Shown piece after piece: positions 34,017 to 47,800 of a DNA stretch of 64,000 bases. The notes beneath the pieces are model-generated. The model saw only the letters and a list, made by a program, of their open reading frames with translations, ran no database searches and was not told where the DNA came from. Position 1 is the first letter of the stretch. Each line of letters begins with the position of its first letter. Origin of the DNA: Nemopilema nomurai (taxonomy: Eukaryota; Cnidaria; Scyphozoa; Rhizostomeae; Rhizostomatidae). The translations under genes and the position numbers were made by a program. The stretch lies in NCBI GenBank assembly GCA_003864495.1, contig ML133401.1, forward strand, positions 4,579,189 to 4,643,188. Direction: 5' to 3'.

Positions 34017-34639
34017 CTATCTACGTTCGTTCCCGAGTTCAGCAAAGTATACGGTGGATTTGCCCGGGCACCGTTGGAAATGGAGAAATGATGAAACCAG
34101 TGTGTGGGTCTTGCCTTTTACAAGTCCGTTTAAAAACCTGATATTGCAGTAAATCTAAACAGTTTTCTCCCGCGAATGATTTGCCTCGAATTCAAGCATA
34201 CACAAAAGTCAACCTCATAGAGAACTGTGGGTTACGTGAACCCAACACAACCCCGGCCATCGCGATTGAAACAATAGCAATATTATCAAATTTACAGCCA
34301 CCTCACCCCTATCTTATGTCAGGAAATGAAAACAATTTCGTAAAAGAAAATTCGTTTGAAAATTCATGGATAAAGTGGCTTAATTTGTCATCTTAAGAAA
34401 CAATCCCAAGCAAAAGTTTTGTTAATCGCAGGATTCATTCTCCTTGGATTAAGCAACTAAGTGGCTGTCTACGACCATGCCCGCTTAATCCATCACCAAT
34501 CCTCCCCCTACAAATCAACCCTTTTATCTGCTCTAGAATGATTTAGGATTCTACACCTGCTGCTTTCTGGATTTTTGGCAAGATAACCTGCTTGAAAAGT
34601 ACAAATTGGAGTAACTGAAAGTCACTTACTTACCTTCAT

Positions 34640-35830
34640 TTATCTAACTGCATGTAGCAGAACTTCGACATTATCCGCCTTGCTAAAAGCAGCATCCATA
34701 TTATGCACATCAGACAACACCATTAAACGACTTTCAGCATTGCTTCTTTTACCATGCATTTGCATAGTATCAGCAAAGCACAACTGCAAAAGAATATGCG
34801 ATACAGGAAGAAGGGGTAGATAGTGGTAACTGAGGCTTCAACAACCCTGAATCCACAGTTCTTCAAATCGTTTCGAAAAAGATCCAACACTAAGCCAACA
34901 GACAATTCACACATTTACGGATTTCTTTGTTGACATGATGGGTGGTATTTTAACGTGTCTGTTTTGGCCTATCGAAACGGCTCGTGTGGTTTTACCAAAA
35001 CAATAATCATTAATCAAAACCTGAGAAGTGGTAGTAGTCATAAACATATAAGTTGCTAATGTTTACTTCTGTATGTCATCAATAGTGTTTATTGTCATTA
35101 CAGAGCAGCTTGAAAGCCAGGTGAAAGTTGATTTTTGCAATTAGTTACCAGTTTAAGCATAAATGCATTGAAGTTAAGCTTAGAAGGAAGAAAAGGCATA
35201 TCACCTGAAAGACATTTACGTGGAGCTCTTTTACTTAAAAGTTTTGAATCTCCCATTCAATGTTGTTTCCTACAACTTTTGAATAAGAAACAAAGGAAAA
35301 GTTCTTGCTACAGGTGCAAAGGTAGTAAATAGGGAAGCTTGCACAAAAAGGCAAGCTTTTGTAAAGGGCATCAAAGGCTCATCAAGGGCGTCTGTAAGCT
35401 TTGTAATTGCATTCATATTATACTGCAATGGGATCTTTTGGGCATTTCAAGCTAATATGATATTTTAGGATCCCTCAAACCTCTGATAGGATGATTACCT
35501 AAGGAAAGCCTTGTCCTCAAGTTCAGAGCGTTTTAGGAGTATGCAAAGTTTAGAGGAAGGAGAGTTTAACAGCAAGCCAGCTGAATTCTTCAAAGCAAAC
35601 AATGAAAACTTGGAGGATTTATAGAAATGCACGAATACTAACAGAGTACAGAAAAAGTTCTAACCTCCAGCTGCGATTCTTATAACTCAAACCTTCTTCA
35701 TTACCAACTCAAAACACTTTTTTTACAATTGCTTTCATTGTTGATAATTTGATAAATTCATTGTTGGCTTCTAATGTGCCTCCCACAAAAACGACATCAA
35801 CAGGCAAAACCTTCCTCCGGCGCCCAGCCG
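34640..35830 (-). pseudogene. Decayed unidentified protein-coding remnant, minus strand
   Basis: Successive minus-strand pieces look protein-like but are split by stops and frameshifts. They are RRRKVLPVDVVFVGGTLEAN...KAIVKKVF then (after one TGA, same frame) VGNEEGLSYKNRSWRLELFL (about 35821-35630). Next come CLSGDMPFLPSKLNFNAFML...SPGFQAAL (about 35220-35100), FGKTTRAVSIGQNRHVKIPP (about 34990-34930), and ELSVGLVLDLFRNDLKNCGF...TTIYPFFLYR (about 34914-34800). The last piece is ADTMQMHGKRSNAESRLMVL...NVEVLLHAVR ending at a stop at 34640-34642. Order and strand are consistent over ~1.2 kb. Probably a dead transposon-borne or captured gene; the family was not recognised. Confidence 0.4.
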
Positions 35831-38249
35831 TGGAGCCGTCAATTCTTCTGTACTCTGATTGCTAAGAGTGGTATCTTAATCATTTGCAGCCCTGATAGCA
35901 GGTATCACTTAAGAAAGGGTTCCTGTAAGTAATACTTATCAAGGAAAAGGCGTTTCGAGAGCTTTGTTGAAAAACCCACGTCATCTGTTTGAGGAATATT
36001 GGGTGACATAATATTTGACCTAGTTTCAGTTTCTGGTTGTCATTCATTGCAAAAAACCTCCTTTGCGAGAAAGTGACTTAAAGATTTATACTTAAACTTC
36101 TTAAGCTTCTTTCACTTTCATAAAACGCTATATTTGGACCTGCACGGGCTTGTTTCCTGACAAACGTCTATAATCCATAAACTTGATTTTGAAAATGAAA
36201 TGGGTGAAGCTTCAAAGCTAGTTTCCTTTCAGCCTTCTTTTGTATGGACGTCAGGGACGTTTCGTTTTAAAGGAAAAATAGCTATGACATTTGCAATGTA
36301 TTATCTATCAGGCCATTTAACTTGATCCCCCACCTTCTTTTGCATCCTTATATACAATAGACGACGCACAATCGCTATTTCATCATCAATTGTATGAAAT
36401 CTATAGCAAATGATAAGTGGGATGTCTGTTCTTGAGTTAAAGGTACAAAACAATAAACTATTGGAAATAGAAAATCTGATAATGCTGAAAGAATGGTAGC
36501 GAACGTTTCGCTTTTTGTGAGATATTATCATTGACGTATTTGAGTTTTTGAGGCAGAAAGAATGGGAATATTGTACCTCCATGATACGTAAAGGGGGGGG
36601 GGGGCTGGTATTGAACCTTGAGACAGTATGTACCCCTTTTGGGATTGTGGCTGGACATAATGGCTTCTTTTAGGAGCCAACGGAATCAAAAAGAATTTCT
36701 ACTGGTGTCCGATCATTATTCAGAAAAAGTAGCTATATTGAAAGTTTATCTAAGCATGCTAAGAAGTGTTTCATCACCAGACCTTATAATCCTTTTTCTG
36801 GGATTTTGTGATGCTAAGATCCTTTGCTACTGTGAAACCTGATTACGAATTTAAGCTGCACCCCCCCCCCCTCTAAGCCCCAATTACAGTCCAAGTGTAT
36901 GCCCAACATGATCATCTTTTAAAAGGACAAATAGCTATCCAACCATTCATCTACATATTTTTGCTCTTGTTAGCACCAAAATCCCTTACAGCAGTCTCTC
37001 AGATAATTTTGCGGATTCTTATGAACAGCGAACAGTTTTCATCTATGGGATATGGTAGAATTATACAAACCAAGAATCAAGTATAAAACTGCACTGGAAT
37101 TTCTTGTACGTCGGCTTGTATGATAACTCTGGATAATCAATTGTTGATACTACTACCATATTTGAGGCTGACCTGAAAATTTTTGTCTGAAGTTGAAAGG
37201 AGAATGGTACAAGTTGCGTCATGAAAGTTTTATCTTTCAGTGAAGTTATCTATGCAGGGGCTATGTTGCCATGGAGCTGACAGGGGGGGTTTATACAATG
37301 TCTCACAGAAATATATATTTGAAATTAATAATAAGTGGATTTGAACCTTCGAAGAATTGTGAAATTATTTGCTAATGAACATTTCGATGCTGTAGGGGGG
37401 GGGGGGGCGAGGTTGCAAGCCAGTTGTGGAAATACAACTTCAACAGGTTAATAGAAATATTCCTGACCTCTTCTATGAGAAACTTCTGGTCTGCGGGGCA
37501 CAACAACAACAACCTGGATGCCGCTGACCAAGCCGCAACGATATGCGAAGCCTTTCCGGTGCTGAGAATTTTATGGATAGACGATTTTTGACAATAATGA
37601 TTTCTGTGTTGATCAAAAGAGTGTTTGCACGGTAACCTTTCTTACAGGCAGCGCATGATCCCGGTTTGTTTTTACTTTTGTTTGCACCTGCAGATAGAAA
37701 CGAGAATGCCCGTGTGTAACCAAGGAAGAAGGTAATAAAATTGAGGAGTTTGTGCTGATGGACTTTGCGAAACTGGATAACTGCCCGTGGGTGTAAGGTG
37801 TTTCTGGTATCACTGGCATGAGCTTTTGCGGCCTAACTATATTACCTGCCATATAGGCCGTGTGTGTGCATTTGTAGATGACCTTGCTTGTGCAAGCGAC
37901 AGTGGACCATGAAGAAACAAGACAGACATCCAGCCACCGTGAAGGTCTCTTTTTAATAATAAATGGAATTCTTTGGTACCGAACTTAGTTGTCTTGTCGT
38001 TTCAAGCGGATTTCAAGAAATGTCGCGGCTCGCTTGAACCGCTGGAGAGACGTTTTGGAAATAAAATCGGGCTGGTCTTTCGCATATTCCTCCGTTTGCC
38101 TGTGGCAAATTAACAGCGAAACCCGTGGAAGACATCATATTTTAGGATCTGCCTATACGTTGGAGAACTTTTTTCCGCTGTCAATGTGAAGAATATTATT
38201 GATACACTAAACTCGCTGGTTTTTGTTTTCGTCGAATTTTTATCGCGAA

Positions 38250-38898
38250 ATGTCAACAGATTCGGCAGGGCTTTCACCGAGGGCCAGTCGCTGCAATGGA
38301 AGCACTAGTCCAGAGCAAAACAGCCCTCGGAATAACAACGAACAGTCTTTGCATATTTTGGTTGAGCCTCAACGTGATGGACAGACGAATATGATTACTT
38401 TGGTATGTCCTCTGAGCGGACAAATATTTTCACAATATATGGCCCAAAATGGTGCGTGTATCGAAATACAACCGGGCCTTGTTTTTAGAGTCCCCTACCC
38501 ACAAGAACATTCATATGCTCCATTTCCACCTCAACAATTTCAGCAGGCTCCTTTTAACATGAACGCCATTCCGTATGGAGCGCAGATTCCAGGAAATCTC
38601 TTCATGCAGGGCAGGGGCATTTCTGCCCCAATTGAGGCACACAGCCCCCATTGTCAGTTGCATGCTCAGGCGAATGCCTCGAATGGGCATTTACAAAACC
38701 CCGAAGAAGGACGTGGCGATAGAAGAAGGGAAAACTCTCATAGAAAACTTAGAGATAAACAAGCACAAGGCTGTAACTGCTACGTAGCATCTTACAATCA
38801 TTCCCCGAAAATGTCGACAGGTTCAAAATACAACCCAAGACGTGAAGCGAAAATGAATGGACCAACATCGGAGCCCATTCTTTCTGAGAACGGAGGTG
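38250..38898 (+). CDS. FNDC3: FNDC3 exon 1 (N-terminal low-complexity region)
   Basis: First in-frame ATG after the frame opens, context CGAAATGTC. Encodes MSTDSAGLSPRAS and 216 codons rich in Gln, Asn, Pro and Ser, with a PFPPQQFQQAPF segment and a basic RRRENSHRKLRDKQ patch. Donor GTGAGT, phase 1; the frame stays open 77 nt into the intron. Confidence 0.85.
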
Positions 38899-41800
38899 GT
38901 GAGTCTGTCAAAACTTATTTTTACACTTTGCCCAAACAAATCAAAACAGCAGTTCGCTGCAGTCGTAACTGTTAAATGAGCTATATCCAACTCTGCAGGA
39001 TATCTGCTCTGCACGAGTATTTCATGTTTGTCGAGCGGATTTGTAGTGGCCTAAATTTATTTGAACTTTGGCTGAGTTTTTGGCTACCAAAATAATGAAT
39101 ATAAATCATATATTTTGATTCGAACGTTGAATTTCTGAACGGCTTATTGAAAGTATGACGCTTCTTTTGATCTCAAAGAAGACTTAACTTAAAATGCTTG
39201 CTTTCTTCAAAAAACGATACGTGGGAAGTACTTGTCCTGTTGAACAGGTTGAAAACGCGAGAGCATTTAATTTGGAAGCGCCTCATTTTCATAAGCAGCC
39301 GATACACTCAAATTCTCCTCTGTAAACCCTGCTTACTGCTAAAAGTTTGTTTTTTTGGGATAAGTTATTAACAGACGATCAGTCTTCCGGCACGCGAAGT
39401 CTGATACCAACAGGAAGTTTTTGCCTTGGGCTTTTGTCATAAAAGACAGTTTTGCAAGAACTTCGAATGCACATACCTGTAGTTTGAGAATCTTTATTTA
39501 CCTGAAATTCTTTAAGCAGAATCACTGGAATCTTCTCTCTTGAAATAAATAGACTTTCCTAACAATGTGAACCAAAATATTTCCAAATCACGTCAGTATT
39601 TTACTTCATAGCTTGAAGGCTTTGAAGTGATATTTAGTTTAAAAATTTAAAAATGCGACAAATTCGTTGAGTCTTCTGTGTTGAAAACTTGTTGCTAACA
39701 ATGAATAATGAAAATAAATGCTTTACATTACTGTAAAAAAGTGCCTTCTGATGAACGAGTTAAAGCTCCATATGCTAGAGGCTACAAAAATTAATTCTAT
39801 AGATTAAAAAATGTTATGGTTAACAATGCTGCATGTTTGGATTTTCTTAAAGTTCTTAAAACTCCAGCAGTCCCTTTTGAAGAGTTTTGTGCTAATCATA
39901 CCGATTACCCAGAAATTTTCTATATTTTCCTGTAGATTTTGTATGGAAGAATTTAAACAGAAACCATTGCTGATATGTATCAATCTGTCTGTTGTTTCAA
40001 GAATTCTTGTTGAAAAATTTTTTTTGTTAATATGTAGCTGACAGCAATAGTATATTTTTGTTAATTGTATGTTTCCTTAGGGTTTCATTAGGAAAATCAG
40101 GCAAAAAGTCAAGATATTTCAAAGTTCAGCATTTTAAGAGAATGGAGTTGTCTCTTCTAGTGTTTTGTTTTGAGCAATCAAACTTTTTGTTTCAGATAAT
40201 CCAATTTCTGTTTCTTATAGTAAATGCATGCACCTAAAAGTTGCTACAGATAATAATTTAGATTGATGCTAGATGTATAAAGAGAGGAGGCCTGATAATA
40301 TAATACATGCTCTCAAGATTGAAGACGCTTGATAGTGAAACTGGTCCAGGGTGAAGAAATAAAGATTGGCTTACATTTTGTGAAAAAAATTTTTTATTCC
40401 ACTAATGTATAAAGCTTTCAGAAAGTAAAAAAAACTTTCATTTTGAAGTCAAGTTTGGTTCATTTAGTGAAAGGACTGTCTCCTTACTTCGTGTTTTAAT
40501 GTCTGGTCTCTGTTTTTTCTTTGCAAACAAAATTTGAAGAAAGCCTAAGAAAGTTTAATTAGCTGGATTTGGCTTCAAACATTATGTGTAATATTAGCTT
40601 GCTATTAATCAGTTTTGTTGTCATAGTCTTTGAAACTATTTGATCAACATGGAGCTACCAGCCATTCATTTAGCATGAGATTTTGCATTGTATTCAACAT
40701 AAGATTTTCAGTGTATCTTACTGTTTTTTCCTAACAAAGTTTACCTGCTACACATGTTTTGCTTGATAACTCCAGACATCTCATATGTTTTGGTTTTCCT
40801 TTTTTAAATTTGTGTTGACACCAGTTATTATTTTTAGCATGGACACATATAGATTAGCAATGATATGGCATGGCTATTTTTGTTTTCAAATTTAGTGCAT
40901 GAGGAGTGTCTAGTCCTTTTGTTACTTCATAATTTGTTTAGCCAGTTGGGCAATTTTGGTGTTGTGGGCAATTCAAAACATGATTGGAATTTTCTTTTGA
41001 AACCTTTGACATGCCTAAGATTAGTGGATCTTAGAATATGAAGGAACTTTTCGTATAACTTACGTCTCAAGAGGCATACAAAATCACATAGAAGTTTTTT
41101 CGTGATCTGCAAATGTCATTCTGAGTATAGAAAAATTGCAAGTGTTTTACCACTACTCTCTTCACTTGCGATATTATGGAGAAGGTAGACTCTAAGTTGC
41201 ATAGTTAATGAAACATCATTTGAATTGAAAGAAAATGCAAATAATTGAATCTATTTTTTATGTAACAATGCAATAATGTGTTGTCTGAAACTCCTTAGAG
41301 GGTGATAACTAGGATAATTATGTACAGTTTTACTGTTGCTTTTGAAACTTTTTTAACCCATCAGTTAAACAGTCAATATAGGTCTGAAGGCTTTTACTAA
41401 GAAATTACTGTTTTAATCCCAAACACATTGATTCAATGATGTACAAAGTATTTTCGAAGTTATATTTTTTTAATAAAGTTCCCTGTTTTGGACACAAAGA
41501 CCTTTTGGTTTCTTAACCTTGGCCCTGTTGTTTGCTGCCCTAAGACCTGTTACTCATAGGAAGATAGTACATGATAGATTTAATGTTGACCTTCTGCCCA
41601 AACTGACAACTGTGTGGTTTCTCTTCGTTTTTGTTCTTAATTTACCAATTTTTAGGGTTGCACCATTCATCATTGTTCAACTGTTATTAACAGGGCAACC
41701 AAAGCAAGTAAAATCAATAGGGATAAATATTAGCACTAATGAGGCTTTCAAAAGTAAGCTCTAATGATTCTGTAGATGGCTTTTATCCAGCAGCAATTAT

Positions 41801-44800
41801 CTTTATTCATTGGCCTTATGCGTTGAAAATATGCACGTGCAGATGGGTTGAAAGGAAAACTTTAGCCAAGGCTTGTGATTCTCTGTTTTTCGTTTTCTAA
41901 CGGCATCATGGCTGGAGATAAAGAACCTGCTCTCCGATTCGTTGAACAGTTTCTTGGCTTTAAATATTTTCTTTCTCAACATTGAATTAGATTACATTTT
42001 TATTATCCTTTGACGTAAGTTTGACGTCATGGTACACTAACAATATCGCCCTCTGTTGTTGTGGCGCAGTTCTGAGTTGCAGGCAATAGCAGCATTTTTC
42101 AAGCCATTCTAAGTGAAAAGTTGTGGCGATATTTTCCAGTCAGTAGGACCTTGAGGCAGGTGTTAAACCGACGATACAAGAACAATGACCATTGTGACGT
42201 ATAGGAACCTCGCTTTAAAGTGTCTGGGTCAGACATTCGAATGGGCACATCAGTTTATAAAGAATAAACCCGTACAGTATTCAGATAATTAATTAGGCGA
42301 TGTGCTATTGTTCAAAGCCCTCATGTACGCAGCGGCCATCTTTTAAAATGCGATTGATTCTTCTTCTTGTAACCTTCAGATAGCAACTGGAATTTAAATT
42401 AATCTTATAATTATACTTGTAGCTAATGCATCCCCACAGGAGTCAGATTTGAAAGCCTTGGAATATTTAGCATAGTCGAAATTGTTTTCGTCATCATATC
42501 TGGAACAAGATTAGGCCAATTGACGCCCCACGCTTCGGTTTGACCCAGATAATTAGGTGTGTCACGCCCCAGGACAGCACTTGATTGCCCTTTTTCCATC
42601 ACGAGTCAAAGTTGATTATGAGAAACGGACTCCTGTTTTAAAATTCGATTGAAGTCGTCGGTAATTTTCAAGACGTACGAAAATCTCGCAGCCGGATTCT
42701 ACCAAGACGCCATGATATGACAGTGGTTATCCACAGTTTCTGCTATGAATGGTGCCTCATTTTTAAGTAGATTTTTCAATACACAGCCAGAATGTCTATT
42801 CATTTGGAAGCTGTAGAATCACTTCCGTGGAAATATAAAAAGCTGACCAAAGATATTTTCTGACCAATATTGCCAGTATCCGAAACAGAATCGGTTTCGG
42901 GGTTGTCGAAACTTACTCACTGCGCAGCTTCATGCAAGTCGCTCAGCAGGAGCATTTCAGCATTTGAACTAAAATCTTCATCATATCAACTGCATTTCAT
43001 GGAAAGTTCAGTTTCCCGTCCTTTTCTGTAATGATTGTTGCTAAATGTTGATAGCAAGGTTTCTGTATGGATAAATTATGAATAGAAGTTAGACTTTAGT
43101 CTTCTCGTATGAAAGAGAAAAGGTATTAAAAACAGTATCAAGAGAAAGGCAGCATAAAAGGTGCTGTAAACTTTTGTTAATGGTAACCAAGTAGGGTGCC
43201 ATTTAGTCAAAACTTCACATTACTTCTTAACCCATGGTACACGTGTAAGTAACCCGTGCGATGCAGCATCTCTATGTTAAATGTTTTCTTCCGACACCAC
43301 CTGTGATTTTGTATGTATGTCGAATTCTTATGCATAGCTGCAGTTAAGAGGTATTAATTGTTTTGCAGATGCCAGTGACTCAGATGCCGTGGAGACGAAC
43401 AACGATTTGCCAGTTCTGGCAGCTCCAACTGTAAGAATCCGTTCCTATATTTTTTGCAATTTAACATTATATTATGTTGAAACTACAGGAGATAAATTAG
43501 TGCGACCCTTTTTTCGCTTCTATATTTGTTATGAAGTTTGCTTGAAATATAACGATAATTTGGATAGAATTCAATACAACATTTGGTACATAGTATTTTG
43601 ACAATGCAGTCAGAAAAAGAAATAATCAAAGAAATCGCCTCGGTGTATCATAAAGGGAACCAAGTTTTAATTTCCAATACGATTTCCAAAGACTTCTAAT
43701 GTCAGGGAAGTGCGTAGGTCTTGGATTTGTCGTTATTCGAAACCCTCTCCTTTTTTATGTATGCCTTAGCCGTTAAGCTCGAAGCATTCAGTTCATAAAA
43801 TAATGGCATATGTTATTCGGTCTATTTTGAGCCACCACCCTAAGAAACTCGCGCCGATGATGCACTGAGAACAATCGGGTTTTCGATTTTCATTGATTTT
43901 GCACGCGATTGCGTACAAGTTTGACGTAATTAAAAGCTTTTGGTTGGTGTTTAGGCCACCGTCAAAGATGCAAGAACGATCAATATGTCCTGGGAAGACT
44001 GCGTTGCCAATAACAGCCACCTCACGGACTGTTCGTTTGAACTGGAAATGTCTTCTAAAGGTGGTGCGTTCAAAGCCATTTACTGGTAAGAAAGTTTTAT
44101 GTTCGAAAGAGATCTTTAATCCCGTTTTATTTATAATAGAGCGAAACCAATTGTTTATAACAGAGGAAATCAAAGTTTCCCTGAAAAAAGAGATGGATTG
44201 AACGCATTTTGATTACAATAATCATGGGCTCCGACGCAGGTTAGAATGTGGAGGGGCCAAGAGAGATTTTAACAATTATAACAAAAGATGTTTGAAAAAG
44301 CTCTATTGTTTTATAAAAAAGTGAGGGGGCCATGGCCCTGATAATGTGTGTTTTGAGGTTTTTGCTGACGCGTCTAAATTATGCTTTCAGGCACAAATGA
44401 GGTGAATTGTTTTGATGCCTCGTAACTGGAAGTTGTATCGAGGCTTTTATGTGTGAACAAATCTTCTAGTTCCTAACCTAGACACCCCCATTCTACGGAT
44501 GGTACTCTCCAAGGCCTTCATGAGCATAATTTCAAAGAGATGGCTTGATTCTCACTTGTTTGGCTGAGGTTGCTAGAATTTTTGTCGCAGCTGAAGTCAA
44601 TAAAATTTAGCATGCTTGTAAATTTTTTGGTCATCAAAGTGACCAGCTTTCTGATTGACATAATGACCGATTCATGCGAACCTTTTCCCCGAGAACGACA
44701 ACTATAGTTTCATCGGGGCGGAAATTTTCTTTGGTATTTGTCCCCTGGTTTGGAATTACTTCGCGATGTTCTTAAGTAAGCTGTTTACTAGTCGGAACTG

Positions 44801-47800
44801 GGATGGCAGACATCCTATTAAAATGTTAAACCCGTGATATATGGCCAAATGCAATCACTTTACTATCGCTGATCACTTGGGCAGGACGAGGATTAAAGAA
44901 AATTCTCGCATTATCTGCAGGTCACTGAGAAACTGACAGGATGTGTTTATCAACACCAGTTCATTCATTACGTTTTCGTCATATTCGTCCTGCCCCCCAT
45001 GTTTCCTGTAATTAATTTAGTCGCATTTGTCGTCTTCTTTGCCTGTGTTGTGTCGTAATTTCTGCTTGTCTTTCCATTTGTCTACGTTATTCATGCACCG
45101 TAAATTTTCCAATGAACGGGGCGTTTATTTAATTTTTGGTTTTTGATGGGGGCGTTTATTAAAGAGACGTGTTTACAAGAGGGAGGTGTTTATAAAAGGG
45201 CGGCGTTCGAAGAGTGCGGTGTTTGAAGAGGCAGGCGGTAACTTCGGCAATTAAAAATCCTTTTCATCATGTTGAAAACAAGTACTATAATCAAATAACA
45301 GATTTAAAATCATCCACATCATTATCTCCGTCGAGGCTATTGAACGGCTGATTCGAATCTGCAGGCTCCACAACGAATGGGTTGACATCTAGCTAGCTCG
45401 CTTGCTTTCGTGTCGTAATTATTGTTATCTTTCCATTTGTTATCGTCAACGTGTAGTTCGCGTGCAGCCGTCCTGTTGGTCTTGGCATTTGTTATCGTAA
45501 TACGCTAGTTTTTGTGACGTAATTATTGTTTTTCCTTTGATTTTCCCACGTAACTCGTTTTTGGTTGTGTTGTTGCTGGTGTTGTCGCTTGTGTTGTTGC
45601 TGTTGTTTTGCCTGGTCTTCTTATAATGTAACTTTGGCGTTTGTCATTAGCTTTGCAAAATTCTGTCACTCATTTATAAGGGTAGGAATCTTCGTCAAGA
45701 AAATTTTACTGGCATTTACGTGACCATTATTTGAGTCAGTCTATTTCTCTCCGGATGAATGGACCCGTTTGGTAACAGAGCACAGGTGCGGATCAAAGAA
45801 CTATATCTTGACCTCTAAATGTCATCAACTTTGTCAAGTGCCATGTCAATTTCAAGTATCGGTGAAAAGTTATCGATAGTTGGGTCGTCGTGCAGTTGAA
45901 ACAACTCTTTTGTTTCAGATTAATCATCTTACTTAGTTCAAAATTAAGTCATAGTGTATGTTTTCTTATGCAGTGGCAATGCTGTTGAACATCTGGCAGA
46001 TGGCCTAAGTCCAGCGACAGAGTACACCTTCAGGTATGTTTCTTAGAAGTATCGCCTGAAACTAGCCACTTTGATTCCAATCTACTAGCTACGACGTTAG
46101 ATAAGTGGATACTTCAACTTCTAACCTAAGGGCACTTTCACCTCTTGGCAAGCTCAAGCTATTGCTTTCCTTCTTCCATAACATATCTTTTGGCTGCAGC
46201 ATAGTCATCCCACCTCGTTGTCGGGAAAACCTCAAATTCCCTCTTTCTCAAGAATTTGGAATTTTATTCAAATGCAAAGTGTGAACAGAAGTCTGACGTC
46301 ACTTGCAGTATTGCAAAAGTAATACAGAATCTTGAAGACAAACTTTTGTTTTTAGCTAAGAAGCGTTGGGATAACAATTATACAATACAATACAAATATT
46401 TACAGAGGATGGCCTCAGTCACTCGAGGGTGCTTTTCATGAGGGTCCTCAATTAATTGAAATAGAGCGTTAATCGGCTGCAAGTCTACTTAATCAATGTG
46501 TTTATATGTTATATACCTATTTAATCGATTTGTTTATTTAAGTTATTAGTTTACGCAATTTCTGATTGGTGTTTTCTTTAAATTTTAAAATGTCACGGAA
46601 AGTGACTTTTGTTAGTCATATTAAACGGGTATAAGACCGAGGGAACCAAATTAACATGGTTCTTTTTTTTAAATGAGTGAAAATTAGCGCCAAAGAATTA
46701 TAAACCCTCAGAGAAAGTGGTAACAATCGAAGGACTCTCTTCAAAAGCCCCATGTTTTCAAGATTCGATCAAGCTTTCATAAACTCTCTTTGTCTATTGT
46801 CAAATGCGAGATTGTTCATTTTAGAAGGACCCTTTTTTGAATTGTTCATTCAAAGTTGTTTGTAGCTTTCCAGGTGGATCTGCCTATGACCACTTCTGTA
46901 AATCGATTGGAGGAATGACATCTTCCAATTCTTTCTTTCTCTCTTTTCTATCTTTATTTTCTTTGTCTATGACAGAATCTATAATCTTCACTTTGAGAGA
47001 CTTAACTTTTTATTGTCGTTAAAATTTATTTCTGTGACACAGCTTTTGTCCTATGATAGACATTTATATGGTCTTAGTTCAATAACGACAGTCAGTTCTA
47101 TTATAACTTAGTTTTGCGTGTTTGTAATGTTTTTTGGCAGACATAGTTTAAACATAGATGACCTGGGCCGGAAATTCTTGAAGATGGTTTTCGTATGATT
47201 CTTCGTTGATTACGCGCCAAAAAACCTCACTCAATTTGGCAATGCCCTTTGACTCGGTCAATACGTGGAAGCCTATGAGCCACGTTCTTTTCTCACATTT
47301 AGTTCGAGTTTAACTTGCTCAGAACTTTTTAAAATAGAAACGACTTCATGCTTCGTTTAGTATTTGAATATATCTGTTAGTTCCAGGAGAACTGAGTTAT
47401 CCTTCGATCTTAGGGGCGTTTTCTTCACCCGATCTTGTTTCAAAAGCCTTTCTAGAATCCTCTTTCGTTCAGACTTCTTTCTTGAATTAAACCTTTCATA
47501 AAAGCCTGTTAGATTTCTTTTCTCATAATACATCTTTATAAAACCGACATTGACTGTAATTGTGCAACTCTGACGATGATTTATACCATGAAATTTTTTT
47601 ACAGATTTTGAAACATGAATGTATAAACCAAAATGTCTCACTATGAATTATGTCCCCGATATCGTAAAGGCAATTATATGATTGGATTTCAAATATATAA
47701 ACTGTTACAAATTAATACTTATTTCTAAATACCTGATGTCGAATGTTATAGTCATCATAAACAGCAACAGCATGTTAGCACATTCAGTTTTGTATTTTCG

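Larger units (their letters stand above)
30106..38249. other. Intergenic region NHE to FNDC3
   Basis: About 8.1 kb without a recognised intact gene. It holds poly(G/C) runs at 36593-36604 (12 G), 36861-36871 (11 C) and 37395-37407 (13 G), a hairpin at 33977-34016, decayed minus-strand coding remnants (about 33.65-35.85 kb), and presumably the FNDC3 promoter and 5' UTR in the last few hundred bases. Confidence 0.55.
44086..45973. other. FNDC3 intron 3
   Basis: Contains a possible relative of the intron 13 MITE near 45098 (ACCGTAAATTTTCC then GGGGCGTTTATT repeats), partly duplicated GTCGTAATT...TTTCCATTTGT words at about 45050, 45410 and 45515, and a GTT-rich microsatellite at 45562-45610. Confidence 0.5.

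Noticed and set aside
38223..38249. Upstream extension of FNDC3 exon 1 from a TTG
   Set aside because: The frame opens at a TTG. The first ATG is at 38250 and is the better start in an animal gene.
45340..45360. tRNA T-loop-like ATTCGAATCT
   Set aside because: No matching A box or cloverleaf could be built around it; same for other TTCGAA-type words in the window.
46256..47641. Small frames on both strands in FNDC3 intron 4
   Set aside because: Short, no homology recognised, consistent with chance.
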